A stretch of DNA of 44,716 bases, from assembly GCA_003218475.1 (NCBI GenBank), contig QHNR01000035.1, positions 1 through 44,716 of the forward strand, read 5' to 3'. Position 1 is the first letter of the stretch. The number at the start of each line of letters is the position of its first letter. Under the pieces are notes generated by a model. The model worked only from the letters and a program-made list of their open reading frames with translations. It ran no database searches and was not told where the DNA came from. The translations under genes and the position numbers were made by a program. This DNA is from Verrucomicrobiota bacterium (lineage in GTDB: Bacteria > Verrucomicrobiota > Verrucomicrobiia > Chthoniobacterales > UBA10450). This document shows positions 31,344 through 40,704 of the stretch, piece by piece.

Positions 31344-31727
31344 ATGATCACCTCAATTCATACCTTGATTTACTCCGACGACGCTCAGGCGACGTGGGCG
31401 TTTCTGCGAGACGCGCTCGGCTGGAAATATGTGGCCGAAGATTGGGATAACGACTGGCTGATCTTCAAATCGGGACCGAGCGAGATGCGTGTGCATCCGA
31501 CGCACAGCGTCTCGGAAGGTAAGACCTATGATCACCCGCGGCACCACTCGATCGCGATCATGTGCGATGACATCGATGCGACGGTGAATGAGTTGCGGGC
31601 GAAAGGAGCGCAGTTCCGAGAAGAAATCGAGGAACGCGAGTACGGTCGCGTGATCATGATGATCGTGCCCGGCGCGGATGACATGCAGCTTTACCAGCCC
31701 ACGCACAAGCTGGCGTATAACCTGTAG
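31344..31727 (+). CDS. VOC-family (glyoxalase/bleomycin-resistance-like) protein
   Basis: The protein has 127 aa from ATG 31344 (MITSIHTLIYSDDAQATWAFLRDALGWKYV). The second half contains HHSIAIMCDDIDATVNELRAKGAQFREEIEEREYGRVIMMIVPGADDMQLYQP. The two beta-alpha-beta-beta-beta modules are clear, with His6, His68 and a C-terminal acidic residue as possible metal ligands. The family covers glyoxalases, dioxygenases and antibiotic-binding proteins. No more precise function is supported. Confidence 0.85.
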   Translation: MITSIHTLIYSDDAQATWAFLRDALGWKYVAEDWDNDWLIFKSGPSEMRVHPTHSVSEGKTYDHPRHHSIAIMCDDIDATVNELRAKGAQFREEIEEREYGRVIMMIVPGADDMQLYQPTHKLAYNL

Positions 31728-31787
31728 GACTAAAAACATGGTATTGGTTCCCTCGACTCCAAGCCCTAACGTTGCTGCTGATCGGCA

Positions 31788-32540
31788 ATGGCCAATCAAC
31801 AACAAAACGAAAATAGAAAGGCACTTATTGTTAATATGCAGAAATCAAATCAGCAGGGCAGCAAGGCGATTGTTCTTGTTCATGGCGGGTTTGTAGACGG
31901 CTCGGGATGGGCCGGTGTCTACAACATACTAAAGGAAAAGGGTTACAACGTCGCTGTGGTGCAAAACCCGACGAAATCCCTCGCCGAAGACGTCGCATTT
32001 ACGAAGTCCGCGATCGACAGTCTGAAAAGTCAGGTTGTTCTTGTCGGGCATTCATATGGCGGGGTCGTGATAACCGAAGCAGGGACGCATCCGCAGGTAA
32101 CCGACCTCGTCTACATCGCGGCGTTTGCTCCCGACAAAGGAGAATCCGTTTCCTCATTGATAGCGAATCCCCCGCCCGGCGCTCCTGTGCCGCCAATCCT
32201 GCCTCCGCAGGACGGCTATCTTTTCCTTGATCGAGCGAAATTCGCAACGTCCTTTGCGGCGGATGTCGAACCGGGAATCGCGTCATTCATGGCCGACTCC
32301 CAGGTTCCATGGGGTGTTGACGCGCTGGCAGGTGCAGTGTCTGAGCCCGCGTAGAAAACCAAGCCGAGCTACTACCTGGTAGCTACCGACGACAAAATGA
32401 TTCCGCCTCCGGCTCAAAGGAAGATGGCCGAACGCGCAAAAGCACAGGTGACCGAAGTTGCAGGCAGCCATTCTGTTTATGTTTCAAAGCCACGTGAGGT
32501 TGCAGAAATGATCGAGAAAGCCGCTGTTTCTACGAACTAG
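31788..32540 (+). pseudogene. Alpha/beta hydrolase interrupted by an in-frame TAG
   Basis: ATG 31788 (or 31836, MQKSNQQGSKAIVLVHGG) opens an esterase-like protein. It has the oxyanion loop IVLVHGGFVDGSGW, the nucleophile elbow VGHSYGGVV and LVYIAAFAPDKGES. TAG at 32352-32354 ends the frame after 188 codons. The same frame continues without shift as KTKPSYYLVATDDKMIPPPAQRKMAERAKAQVTEVAGSHSVYVSKP to TAG 32540. It includes the catalytic His in GSHSVYVS. Homologues have Trp at the stop position (PAWKTKPS), so a single TGG to TAG change explains it. Without suppression the product lacks the catalytic His. Confidence 0.88.
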
Positions 32541-32549
32541 TCAAAGCCG

Positions 32550-32578
32550 GGTCTATTCCGCGGGTGGCAGAATAGACC
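32550..32578 (+). terminator. Hairpin downstream of the hydrolase gene
   Basis: GGTCTATTC and GAATAGACC form a perfect 9-bp stem around an 11-nt loop, 10 bp after the hydrolase stop. No strong T-run follows. The rest of the gap up to 32818 shows AT-richer repeats of GTTGATAG type but no gene. Confidence 0.5.
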
Positions 32579-32818
32579 TCGGAGTTGATAGTTCTTAGTT
32601 GATTGTTGATAGAAAAGATTTCAAGACGGCGCGAAACGCCACTGCTCTCAACTCTCAACTTCTCGGTTGTGATGTTCATGGCAGAATTGGATTGATCAGC
32701 TCAAGCAGCAACGATAAGCACAACCACTCGGACATAATCATTTCACCCTAAAGAGGTACTCGCTCTTCCGGCTCAATCACCGTAGCGTGGGTATTCGGAA
32801 GCGGACCACGACCGAGTA

Positions 32819-34186
32819 ATGAAAACCAAAATCGTTATTGCGGGTGGCGGGTTCGGCGGACTTTACGCAGCGAAGTATTTCGACAAGACGCTGGCGCGTC
32901 GCGACGACATCGAGGTTACGTTGATCAGTCGCGAGAATTTTATTCTTTTCACGCCGATGCTGCACGAAATTGCCGCCGGCGATCTTTCACCAGACGACAT
33001 CGTAAATCCGCTCCGGCGCATTCTTCATCACGTGAAATTTGTCGAAGCGGGGGTGAAGGATGTCGACCTTAACGCGCGAAAAATCCGTTGTATTCACGGA
33101 ATCGGAGACGCCGTTCTTGAACTTGAGTATGACCACCTGCTTCTCGCACTCGGTTCGGAGACAAACTTCTTTGATAATCAGGGCATCCGCGAGTGGGCGG
33201 TGACGATGAAAAACGTGATGGATGCAACGCTTCTACGGAATCGCATGGTTGCGTTATTGGAAGAGGCCGCGCTGGAGAAAGATGAAACCGCTCGTCGCGC
33301 GCTGCTCACATTCGTAACTGCGGGTGGCGGTTTCGCCGGCGCGGAAACGACAGGCGCGGTCAACGATTTTCTCCGCGAGACTGCGCGTTTTTATCCGGCA
33401 TTACGCGAGGATATGATTCGAGTCGTGGTTGTTCATGCGGGCAGCTATTTGTTGCCGGAACTTGGCGAAGAACTCGGTCGTTACGCTGAACGAAAGTTGA
33501 TCGAGCGCAAAGTCGAGGTGATCAAAGGCGCGCGCGTGGCAAGTTACGATGGTTCGGTCGTAAAACTAAACGACGACCGATCAATCCCGGCGGCGACTCT
33601 CATTTGGACAGCGGGTGTGAAACCGAGCCCGGTGATTGCATCGTTACCTATCGAGAAGGAAAAAGGCCGTCTTCGCGTGAACGAACACCTGGCCGTGCCA
33701 GGAATGACTGGATTGTGGGCCGTTGGCGATTGCGCAGCAGTCCCCGATCCAAATACTGGGCAGTTTTATCCGCCGACTGCGCAACACGGGCTACGCGAAG
33801 GAGTCGTGGCGGCAAAAAACATCGAGCGCACGATCCTCGGTCAGCCGTTAGAGCCATTTCGATTTAAAACACTCGGATTACTGGCAGCTATTGGTCACCG
33901 CACCGGCGTGGCGATGGTATTTGGAATGAAATTTTCCGGTTTCATCGCCTGGTGGTTGTGGCGATCGGTCTATCTGCTAAAGCTGCCGCGTCTGGCTAAG
34001 AAGCTTCGAGTCGTAATCGCCTGGACGCTCGATCTTTTCTTCGGGCGAGACATCACGCAGATAATCACTTTGCGCGATGTGCAAGACCTTAGCGATCGAC
34101 TGGCTCGGGTTCGAAACCGAACAAAACAATCTGCGTTGATCGAGGCGGAATCGGCATTCGACACTTCGGCCCACGATCAGCCATAA
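32819..34186 (+). CDS. Type II NADH dehydrogenase (NDH-2-like) FAD oxidoreductase
   Basis: The 455-aa protein has an N-terminal FAD-binding GGGFGGLYAAKYFD (residues 7-20) and a second dinucleotide site TAGGGFAGAETTGAVNDF (about 165-182). The conserved FAD segment GLWAVGDCAAVPD lies at about 300. HxTGVAMVFGMKFSGFIAWWLWRSVYL near the C-terminus gives a membrane-associating amphipathic region. NDH-2 oxidises NADH and reduces quinone without pumping protons. It is the first gene of a likely operon with an RND adaptor and permease (7 bp and 3 bp gaps), an unusual partnership. Confidence 0.92.
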   Translation: MKTKIVIAGGGFGGLYAAKYFDKTLARRDDIEVTLISRENFILFTPMLHEIAAGDLSPDDIVNPLRRILHHVKFVEAGVKDVDLNARKIRCIHGIGDAVLELEYDHLLLALGSETNFFDNQGIREWAVTMKNVMDATLLRNRMVALLEEAALEKDETARRALLTFVTAGGGFAGAETTGAVNDFLRETARFYPALREDMIRVVVVHAGSYLLPELGEELGRYAERKLIERKVEVIKGARVASYDGSVVKLNDDRSIPAATLIWTAGVKPSPVIASLPIEKEKGRLRVNEHLAVPGMTGLWAVGDCAAVPDPNTGQFYPPTAQHGLREGVVAAKNIERTILGQPLEPFRFKTLGLLAAIGHRTGVAMVFGMKFSGFIAWWLWRSVYLLKLPRLAKKLRVVIAWTLDLFFGRDITQIITLRDVQDLSDRLARVRNRTKQSALIEAESAFDTSAHDQP

Positions 34187-34193
34187 TCAGTTG

Positions 34194-35453
34194 ATGAAAC
34201 GGTTTCGTAGCTGTCTCATGAATGGTAGGGATCCCGTAGTTGCGGGAAGCCGTCCGTTCGGGTTGCGCCATAACGCGGCGCGCCCGGCGGTCGCGCCCTA
34301 CTTGGTCACCGCGCTGGCGATCGGCGTGTCGATTGCCATGGGTTGTTCGCGCAAGGCGGCGCAGGCCCCTGCAAACGCGCCGGAAGTACTCGTTACAACC
34401 GTCACACCACAGGATGTGCCGCGTGTGCTGGAACGCGTGGCCACGCTGGATGGCTTCATCGACGCTAACATCAACGCGCAGGTGCAGGGCTACATCGTTT
34501 CGCGCGATTATCAGGAGGGCAGTGTGGTCAAGAAGGGCGATTTGCTTTTTCAGATCGATCCCCGGCCGTTTCAGGCCGCATTGGCGCAGGCCAACGGCAC
34601 TCTGGCGAAGGACAAAGCCAATCAGGTGAAAGCCGACGCCGACGAAAGACGCGCGCTGGATTTGTTTAAAAGGAAAGTGATCAGCGATCAGGAACGCGAT
34701 ACTGCGATTGCAGCTGCCGGATCGAGCAGAGCAAATGTCGAAGCGGATCAGGCAGCGGTCGAACAGGCCCAGTTGAATCTCGGTTATACGAAGGTGACGG
34801 CACCGATCGATGGTCTCGCTGGGTTCGCGAATAACCAGGTTGGCGATCTGGTCGGGCCAACCACGGGACCACTCACGACAGTTTCACAGATTGATCCGAT
34901 CAAAGCTGTCGTGACTGCGGGCGAAGGGCCGTTCACGGATTTCGTTTCGCGCCATCCTGACGCAACTGAGCGCAATGCTTATATAAAGAGCCTCGACTTC
35001 GACTTATTCCTCGGCAACGGCGAGCTGTATCCGCGGAAAGGAAAATTTTATGCGCTTGATCGCAGCCTGGATCCGAAGACTGGATCGATCCGCTACTATG
35101 TGACGTTTCCGAATCCGGGAAACATTTTGCGGCCGGGACAGTTCGGAAAGGTGCGTTTCGTCGCCGATATGAAGAAAGGCGCGATGGTGATTCCGCAGGA
35201 AGCGGTGAACGAATTGCAGGGCAACTTTCAGGTCGCGGTTGTCGATGAAAATAACAAGGTCAGCATTCGTCCGGTGAAAATGGGTGAGCGCATCGGCGCG
35301 ATGTGGGAAGTTACCGAAGGTTTGAAGCCCGGGGACAAAGTTGTCGTGCAAGGCCTCCAAAAAGCGCGCGAAGGAGCGACAGTCATCGCAAAAGACTGGA
35401 CTCCTCCCGCCGACGCGTTGGTTTCAAAAGCTGACCAGCAAAAGAAGCCCTAG
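34194..35453 (+). CDS. RND efflux periplasmic adaptor (membrane fusion protein)
   Basis: ATG 34194 starts a 419-aa protein. TTG 34191 is also open, and the true start may be further downstream. A hydrophobic segment ends at IAMGCSRKA, a possible lipoprotein signal (cleavage before Cys). The adaptor core follows: TLDGFIDANINAQVQGYIVSRDYQEGSVVKKGDLLFQIDPRPFQAALAQANGTL (lipoyl half and start of hairpin). The alpha-hairpin has Ala/Asp/Gln-rich heptads (about 130-180), then YTKVTAPIDGLAGFANNQVGDLVGP and GMVIPQEAV-type barrel strands. It links the inner-membrane pump encoded downstream to an outer-membrane channel that is not in the window. Confidence 0.92.
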   Translation: MKRFRSCLMNGRDPVVAGSRPFGLRHNAARPAVAPYLVTALAIGVSIAMGCSRKAAQAPANAPEVLVTTVTPQDVPRVLERVATLDGFIDANINAQVQGYIVSRDYQEGSVVKKGDLLFQIDPRPFQAALAQANGTLAKDKANQVKADADERRALDLFKRKVISDQERDTAIAAAGSSRANVEADQAAVEQAQLNLGYTKVTAPIDGLAGFANNQVGDLVGPTTGPLTTVSQIDPIKAVVTAGEGPFTDFVSRHPDATERNAYIKSLDFDLFLGNGELYPRKGKFYALDRSLDPKTGSIRYYVTFPNPGNILRPGQFGKVRFVADMKKGAMVIPQEAVNELQGNFQVAVVDENNKVSIRPVKMGERIGAMWEVTEGLKPGDKVVVQGLQKAREGATVIAKDWTPPADALVSKADQQKKP

Positions 35454-35456
35454 GAA

Positions 35457-38400
35457 ATGTCCGAGTTTTTCGTCAGGCGGCCCATTGTCGCCATCGTCAT
35501 CGCGATTTTGATGACGCTCATTGGCGGCGTTTGCATGCTCGCGTTGCCCATCGCGCAATATCCGCAAATCGCGCCGCCGGAGATTCAAGTGCAGACGCAC
35601 TACACCGGCGCGGACGCGCTGACCGTCGAGCAATCGGTCGCGGCTCCAATCGAGCAGCAGATGAGCGGCGTCGACAACATGAATTACATGTATTCGATCA
35701 ACGCCAACAGTGGCGACATCCGATTGATCGTGGATTTCGACATCGCGACGGATCCGAACATCGATCATGTGCTGACGCAGCTGCGCGTCTCGCAAGCACA
35801 GTCGCAATTGCCCGCCGACGTGAACAACTACGGCGTGACCGTTAAAAAATCGACAACGGCGCCGCTGATGTTGATTGCGTTGTACTCGCCGAAAGGAAGC
35901 TACGACGGAGTTTTTCTGGCCAACTACGGCTACATCAATCTGTTCGATCAGCTGACGCGCGTTCCTGGGATCGGCAATGTCCAGATATTCGGCGCGGGCC
36001 AGTATGCAATGCGGCTTTGGGTGAAGCCCGACCAGCTCGCGAAGCTCGGCATCACCGTTCCCGACATTATTACCGCGGTGCAAAAGCAGAACACGGTGAA
36101 CCCGGCCGGTCAGGTCGGCGGCGAACCGATTCCCAGTGGACAGAAATTCACCTACACGGTGCGGGCGCAGGGGCGATTGCAAACTCCGGAGGAATTCGGC
36201 GAGATTGTTGTTAGGGCAAATCCCGATGGCTCATTCGTTAGGGTGAAAGACATCGCGCGCATTGATCTCGGCGCGCAGACTTACAACTTGAAGGGACGGC
36301 TGAACGGCCAACCTTCGGCAATCCTCGCCTGTTACCAGCTGCCGGGCACCAATGCGGTCAAAGCGGCGCAAGGCGTTCGCAAATTAATGGCGGAAGCGAA
36401 GCAACGTTTTCCCGCGGACATGGATTTCGCCGTTTCGCTCGATCAAACGCTTTCGGTAACTGAAGGATTGCACGACATCGTTAAAACGCTCTTCGAGGCA
36501 CTCGCGCTGGTCGTTATCGTCGTATTTATCTTCCTGCAAGGGTGGCGGGCTACGCTGATTCCATTGTGTGCGGTTCCGGTATCGTTAATCGGAACATTTG
36601 TGCTGTTCCCATTGTTTGGGTTCTCGATCAACACGCTCTCGCTCTTCGGTCTCGTGCTCGCGGTCGGCCTCGTTGTCGATGACGCAATCGTCGTGGTCGA
36701 AGCCGTTGAGCGTCACATCGAAGAAGGAATGTCGCCGCGTGAGGCGACGCTTCAGGCAATGCGCGAAGTCTCGGGCCCGGTGATCGGCATCGCGCTCGTG
36801 CTTTCCGCCGTTTTCATTCCGACGGCGTTTCTTCCCGGGATTACCGGACGTTTGTATCAACAGTTCGCCCTTACGATCGCGATCTCGGTCATCTTATCCG
36901 CGTTCAACGCGCTTTCGCTCAGTCCAGCGCTTTCATCGTTGTTGCTGCGGCCGCGAAAGAAAACGCGCGGTCCGCTGGGCTGGTTTTACGATCGGTTCAA
37001 TCGCGTGTTCGGCAGCGCGACCCATGTTTACGTAAATTGGTCGCGCCTGGCCATTCGAAAAGCCGTGCTAAGCTTCGCATTTCTTGCCGTTTTCGCAGCC
37101 GGTGCGGGACTGTTTGGATCGCGATTGCCGAGTGGATTCCTACCGGAAGAAGATCAAGGCTACGTTTTTCTCGCGCTTCAGTTACCCGACGCATCGTCAC
37201 TCGAACGTACCGACCAGACTGCGCGCAAGATCGAAGACATTCTCAGCAAAATTCCTGGCGTTCAGTACACGACCAGCGTCGTCGGATTCAGTTTGCTCAG
37301 TCTCGTGCAAAATACTTACAGCGCGTTTTTCTTCGTCACCTTCAAGCCCTGGAGCGAACGGACCAGGCCAGAAGAAAAATACACGGCCATCAAAGCGAAC
37401 ATTAACAAACAGCTCGCCGGTCTTACCGAAGGTCTCGCCTTCGCGTTTCCGCCGCCGGCGATTCCGGGCGTGGGCACTTCCGGCGGATTCCAATTCATAC
37501 TGGAAGATCGTGCCGGCAAAGACGTTGCCTTCCTCGCACAACAAGTGAAAACATTTGTCGACGCGGCGCGTAAACGACCGGAACTCGGTACACTGATACC
37601 GACATTTCTGCCGAACGTTCCGCAGGTCTTCGTCGATGTCGATCGTGACAAAGTGATCAAACAGGGGATCGATCTCGGCCAGGTTTACCAAACGCTTCAG
37701 ACATTCATGGGCGGCTTTTTCGTGAATTACTTCAACCGGTTCGGTCGCACATGGCAGGTTTACATAGAAGCGGAAGGCGATTACCGCACCGACGCGAAAA
37801 ACGTCGGCCAGTTCTTCGTGCGTAACGCAAACGGTGATGCTGTGCCACTTGACGCGATCTCCACCATCAAAGACATCGCCGGCCCGGAATTCACTTTGCG
37901 GTACAATGAATATCGCTCGGCTCAAATCAACGGCTCGGCCGCGCCGGGCTACAGCTCGAACCAGGCGATGGCGGCGCTAGAAGATGTCTTCCGCCAAACG
38001 ATGCCGACCGACATGGGCTACGATTACCTCGGCATTTCCTATCAGGAAAAGAAAGCGCAACAAGGCGTCTCGCCGACGGTGGTATTTGGAATGTCGCTCA
38101 TATTTGTTTTCCTCATTCTCGCCGCGCTCTACGAAAGCTGGTCGCTGCCGTTCAGCGTCTTGTTAGGCACACCCGTAGCGGTGCTCGGCGCGTTCGCGAC
38201 ACTTTGGCTGCGCGGAATGGAAAACAATATCTACGCGCAGATCGGATTGATCATGCTCATTGGTCTCGCCGCAAAGAACGCCATCTTGATCGTCGAATTC
38301 GCCAAGGACGAATACGAAAAGGGCAAACCACTGCTCGACGCGACCTTGGAAGGCGCGCGTTTGCGTTTACGTCCGATCCTGATGACTTCCTTTGCATTTA

Positions 38401-38630
38401 TTTTTGGAATGCTGCCGTTGTGGTTCGCCAGTGGTTCTGGCGCAGTCGCACGGCGCATCCTCGGCTCGACGGTGATCGGCGGAATGATCGCAGCTTCGGC
38501 GATCGCAATTTTCCTTATCCCAGTGACATTTTATGTGATCGAGCGACTCTTCGCCGGTCGAAAAGAAAAAACGCCGGTGCAACAGGTCGCCAAACCACAG
38601 CCCCAGCCTGAGCCCGCGATCAAGGTCTAG
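35457..38630 (+). CDS. RND multidrug efflux permease, HAE1 (AcrB-like) family
   Basis: The 1057-aa protein matches AcrB-type length and topology: an N-terminal TM1 (FFVRRPIVAIVIAILMTLIGG), a large periplasmic loop and TM2-6. TM4 contains the proton-relay pair GLVVDDAIVVVEAVERH (Asp-Asp). A second periplasmic loop and TM7-12 with the relay Lys in GLAAKNAILIVEFAKDEY follow. It exports lipophilic or cationic compounds by proton antiport as a trimer. It starts 3 bp after the adaptor stop. No TolC-like gene or TetR/MarR regulator is adjacent, so the outer-membrane channel is supplied from elsewhere. Confidence 0.97.
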   Translation: MSEFFVRRPIVAIVIAILMTLIGGVCMLALPIAQYPQIAPPEIQVQTHYTGADALTVEQSVAAPIEQQMSGVDNMNYMYSINANSGDIRLIVDFDIATDPNIDHVLTQLRVSQAQSQLPADVNNYGVTVKKSTTAPLMLIALYSPKGSYDGVFLANYGYINLFDQLTRVPGIGNVQIFGAGQYAMRLWVKPDQLAKLGITVPDIITAVQKQNTVNPAGQVGGEPIPSGQKFTYTVRAQGRLQTPEEFGEIVVRANPDGSFVRVKDIARIDLGAQTYNLKGRLNGQPSAILACYQLPGTNAVKAAQGVRKLMAEAKQRFPADMDFAVSLDQTLSVTEGLHDIVKTLFEALALVVIVVFIFLQGWRATLIPLCAVPVSLIGTFVLFPLFGFSINTLSLFGLVLAVGLVVDDAIVVVEAVERHIEEGMSPREATLQAMREVSGPVIGIALVLSAVFIPTAFLPGITGRLYQQFALTIAISVILSAFNALSLSPALSSLLLRPRKKTRGPLGWFYDRFNRVFGSATHVYVNWSRLAIRKAVLSFAFLAVFAAGAGLFGSRLPSGFLPEEDQGYVFLALQLPDASSLERTDQTARKIEDILSKIPGVQYTTSVVGFSLLSLVQNTYSAFFFVTFKPWSERTRPEEKYTAIKANINKQLAGLTEGLAFAFPPPAIPGVGTSGGFQFILEDRAGKDVAFLAQQVKTFVDAARKRPELGTLIPTFLPNVPQVFVDVDRDKVIKQGIDLGQVYQTLQTFMGGFFVNYFNRFGRTWQVYIEAEGDYRTDAKNVGQFFVRNANGDAVPLDAISTIKDIAGPEFTLRYNEYRSAQINGSAAPGYSSNQAMAALEDVFRQTMPTDMGYDYLGISYQEKKAQQGVSPTVVFGMSLIFVFLILAALYESWSLPFSVLLGTPVAVLGAFATLWLRGMENNIYAQIGLIMLIGLAAKNAILIVEFAKDEYEKGKPLLDATLEGARLRLRPILMTSFAFIFGMLPLWFASGSGAVARRILGSTVIGGMIAASAIAIFLIPVTFYVIERLFAGRKEKTPVQQVAKPQPQPEPAIKV

Positions 38631-38637
38631 GTTGGAA

Positions 38638-38659
38638 CGCGGCGCTGCCCAGCGCCGCG
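38638..38659 (+). terminator. GC-rich hairpin after the RND operon
   Basis: CGCGGCGCT and AGCGCCGCG form a 9-bp stem with a GCCC loop, 8 bp after the permease stop and followed by TCTTGATCTT. It may terminate the operon, or be a REP-like unit like the others in this window. Confidence 0.55.
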
Positions 38660-38693
38660 TCTTGATCTTAAAGCGGGAGGGCATCCGTTCCGC

Positions 38694-39563
38694 CTAACCC
38701 CCGATCTCGTTTAACTCTTTGATTGCGTCGTCAGGCAGTTGGAGTCCCGCACCAGCCACATTCTCTCTTAGGTGCTCGATAGACGATGTTCCGGGTATGA
38801 GCAGAATGTTCGGGGAGCGTTGCAGCAGCCACGCCAAGGCGACACCCATTGGGTTGGCCTTTAAACGGGCAGCGACCCTCGACAGCGTGTCGGACTGCAA
38901 CGGTGAAAAGCCACCGAGGGGGAAGTAAGGCACGTAAGCAATTCCTTGTTCGGCAAGAGAGTCGACGAGCGAATCATCCTGCCGATTGGCGATGTTGTAG
39001 AAGTTCTGTACGCAGACAACCGCCGCGATCGATTGCGCCTCGGCGATTTGCTCGGCGCTGACGGTACTTACCCCGAGGTGCTTTATCAGACCCTCTTCCT
39101 GCATTTCAGCGAGCACGCTGAATTGCTCCGCTATCGAACCTGGCTCCGGTGCATCGAGGCCACCGACTCGCAGATTAACCACATCGAGTGCGTCGAGACC
39201 GAGATTGTGGAGGTTGTCATGAACGGCTCGGCGGAGCTCGTCTGGAGCGAGTGCTTTGAGCCAATTTCCCTTCGCGTCCCGTCGCGCGCCGACTTTGGTG
39301 ACGATCCGTAACTGCTCTGGATATGGATGCAGCGCTTCTTTGATAAGTTGATTGGTTATGTGCGGTCCATAGAAGTCGCTGGTGTCAATGTGATTGATGC
39401 CGAGCCTAACAACTTCGCGCAGGACGGCGAGTGCACCGTCGTGGTCTGCGGGCGGCCCGAATACATGCGGCCCAGCGAGCTGCATGGCGCCGTACCCCAT
39501 GCGTGTCAGGACCAAATCATCTGCGAGCTTGAATGTGCCTCCGGGTAGCGCTGTGGACTTCAT
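38694..39563 (-). CDS. Aldo/keto reductase
   Basis: The protein has 289 aa from ATG 39563, with a strong ribosome-binding site (AGGAGGAAG) just upstream on the minus strand. It is a TIM-barrel NADPH oxidoreductase. INHIDTSDFYGPHITNQLIKEAL (about 56-78) holds the catalytic Asp and Tyr, with Lys in LRIVTKVGA and GLIKHLGVSTVSAEQI following the standard order. The His of the tetrad lies near residue 120 in a less typical context. C-terminal SPNILLIPGTSSIEHLRENVAG is the cofactor-binding signature. It converges with the RND operon and diverges from the lipid kinase gene. Confidence 0.93.
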   Translation of the reverse strand: MKSTALPGGTFKLADDLVLTRMGYGAMQLAGPHVFGPPADHDGALAVLREVVRLGINHIDTSDFYGPHITNQLIKEALHPYPEQLRIVTKVGARRDAKGNWLKALAPDELRRAVHDNLHNLGLDALDVVNLRVGGLDAPEPGSIAEQFSVLAEMQEEGLIKHLGVSTVSAEQIAEAQSIAAVVCVQNFYNIANRQDDSLVDSLAEQGIAYVPYFPLGGFSPLQSDTLSRVAARLKANPMGVALAWLLQRSPNILLIPGTSSIEHLRENVAGAGLQLPDDAIKELNEIGG

Positions 39564-39719
39564 ATTCTTCCTCCTGATTTTCGTATTTGACTGTTGTGAC
39601 TTACGCTCCCAGGCCGGCGCGCTGCAATGGAACGTTCGTCAGTAACATTTGTCTAATCCATGGGAGCCCGAAGTAGTGAACGGCAAATCAAACGGGCCGA
39701 CCGATGGGATCCAAATGCA

Positions 39720-40622
39720 ATGAATAAAAGAGTTCAGTTGATTCTCAACGGCAAAGCGGGCGGCAACGACGCGCTCCAGACAGCGGTTGCTCGGCAACGA
39801 GCGATCGGGCATACCATTGAAGTAAGAGTCACTTTGGAAAAGGGAGACGCGCGACGGTTTGTGGCGGAAGCAGGCGAAGTGGATCTGGTGATTGCTGCTG
39901 GAGGTGATGGCACCCTTAACGAAGTAGTTCACGGTTTAATGGATCTTTCCACAGCCGCGCGACCCGCAGTCGGAGTGGTGCCTCTAGGGACAGCGAATGA
40001 CTTTGCTACCGCGTGCGGTATTCCGCATGATCCGGAAGAGGCGCTGGCGCTCTGCATGGAAGGGAAAGCGGCACCAATCGACATCGGCAAAGCTAATGAA
40101 CATTGGTTTTTGAACGCAGCCAGCATTGGCTTCGGCGCCGAAATCACAGCGACAACGCCACCCGAGCTAAAAAACCTGCTTGGTCCTGTCGCGTACGGTG
40201 TGATGGGTGCGATTCTGGCAATGAACGTTCATCATTATCGAGGGACACTCAGCTTGCCGGATCGCGAAATCACCGGCAGCGGACCGGTGGCGATCGTCGG
40301 CAATGGGCGTCAGGCAGGCGGCGGTCTCGAAGTCACTCCGCGAGCATGCGTCGACGACGGTTTGCTGGACGTTCTCGCGGTTCGTGATATCCCGGCGCTG
40401 GCGTTGCTCACCGCAGCGCGCGAGTTACAAGAGCTGTCACCGGATGGCGAGTATATCAACTATTGGCAAACTCCTTGGGCCGAGGTCCACACCGAGGACG
40501 CGATTCCAGTCAATCTGGATGGCGAGCCGGTGCAGTTTTCGAGCGTACGATATGAAGCGGTGCCGAGCGCGATTCGCCTTATTGTTCCGCCGGATTGTCC
40601 ATTATTATCGGCGCAACCGTAA
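39720..40622 (+). CDS. yegS: YegS-like lipid/diacylglycerol kinase
   Basis: The start is ATG 39720 (MNKRVQLILNGKAGGNDALQ), giving 300 aa, close to E. coli YegS (299 aa). The ORF-track start at 39660 is less likely. ATP-binding VIAAGGDGTLNEVVHGLM (about 60-77), VVPLGTANDFATACGIP and IVGNGRQAGGGLEVTPRACVDDGLLDV, plus C-terminal NLDGEPVQFS and IRLIVPPDCPLL, match the family. YegS phosphorylates phosphatidylglycerol or diacylglycerol-type lipids in vitro, and its physiological substrate is not settled. It lies upstream of the O-antigen-ligase-like gene. Confidence 0.93.
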   Translation: MNKRVQLILNGKAGGNDALQTAVARQRAIGHTIEVRVTLEKGDARRFVAEAGEVDLVIAAGGDGTLNEVVHGLMDLSTAARPAVGVVPLGTANDFATACGIPHDPEEALALCMEGKAAPIDIGKANEHWFLNAASIGFGAEITATTPPELKNLLGPVAYGVMGAILAMNVHHYRGTLSLPDREITGSGPVAIVGNGRQAGGGLEVTPRACVDDGLLDVLAVRDIPALALLTAARELQELSPDGEYINYWQTPWAEVHTEDAIPVNLDGEPVQFSSVRYEAVPSAIRLIVPPDCPLLSAQP

Positions 40623-40704
40623 AGACGTGCGAGATGAAAACATTTGATAACAAAGGAAGCGGTTCCCATGCCGCAACAGTTTGCCTTGGCTGATGTGAAA
40701 TTCG

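Noticed and set aside
35424-36182. 252-aa minus-strand ORF over the RND permease start
   Set aside because: It is a shadow of the permease gene with low-complexity Arg/His/Asp composition.
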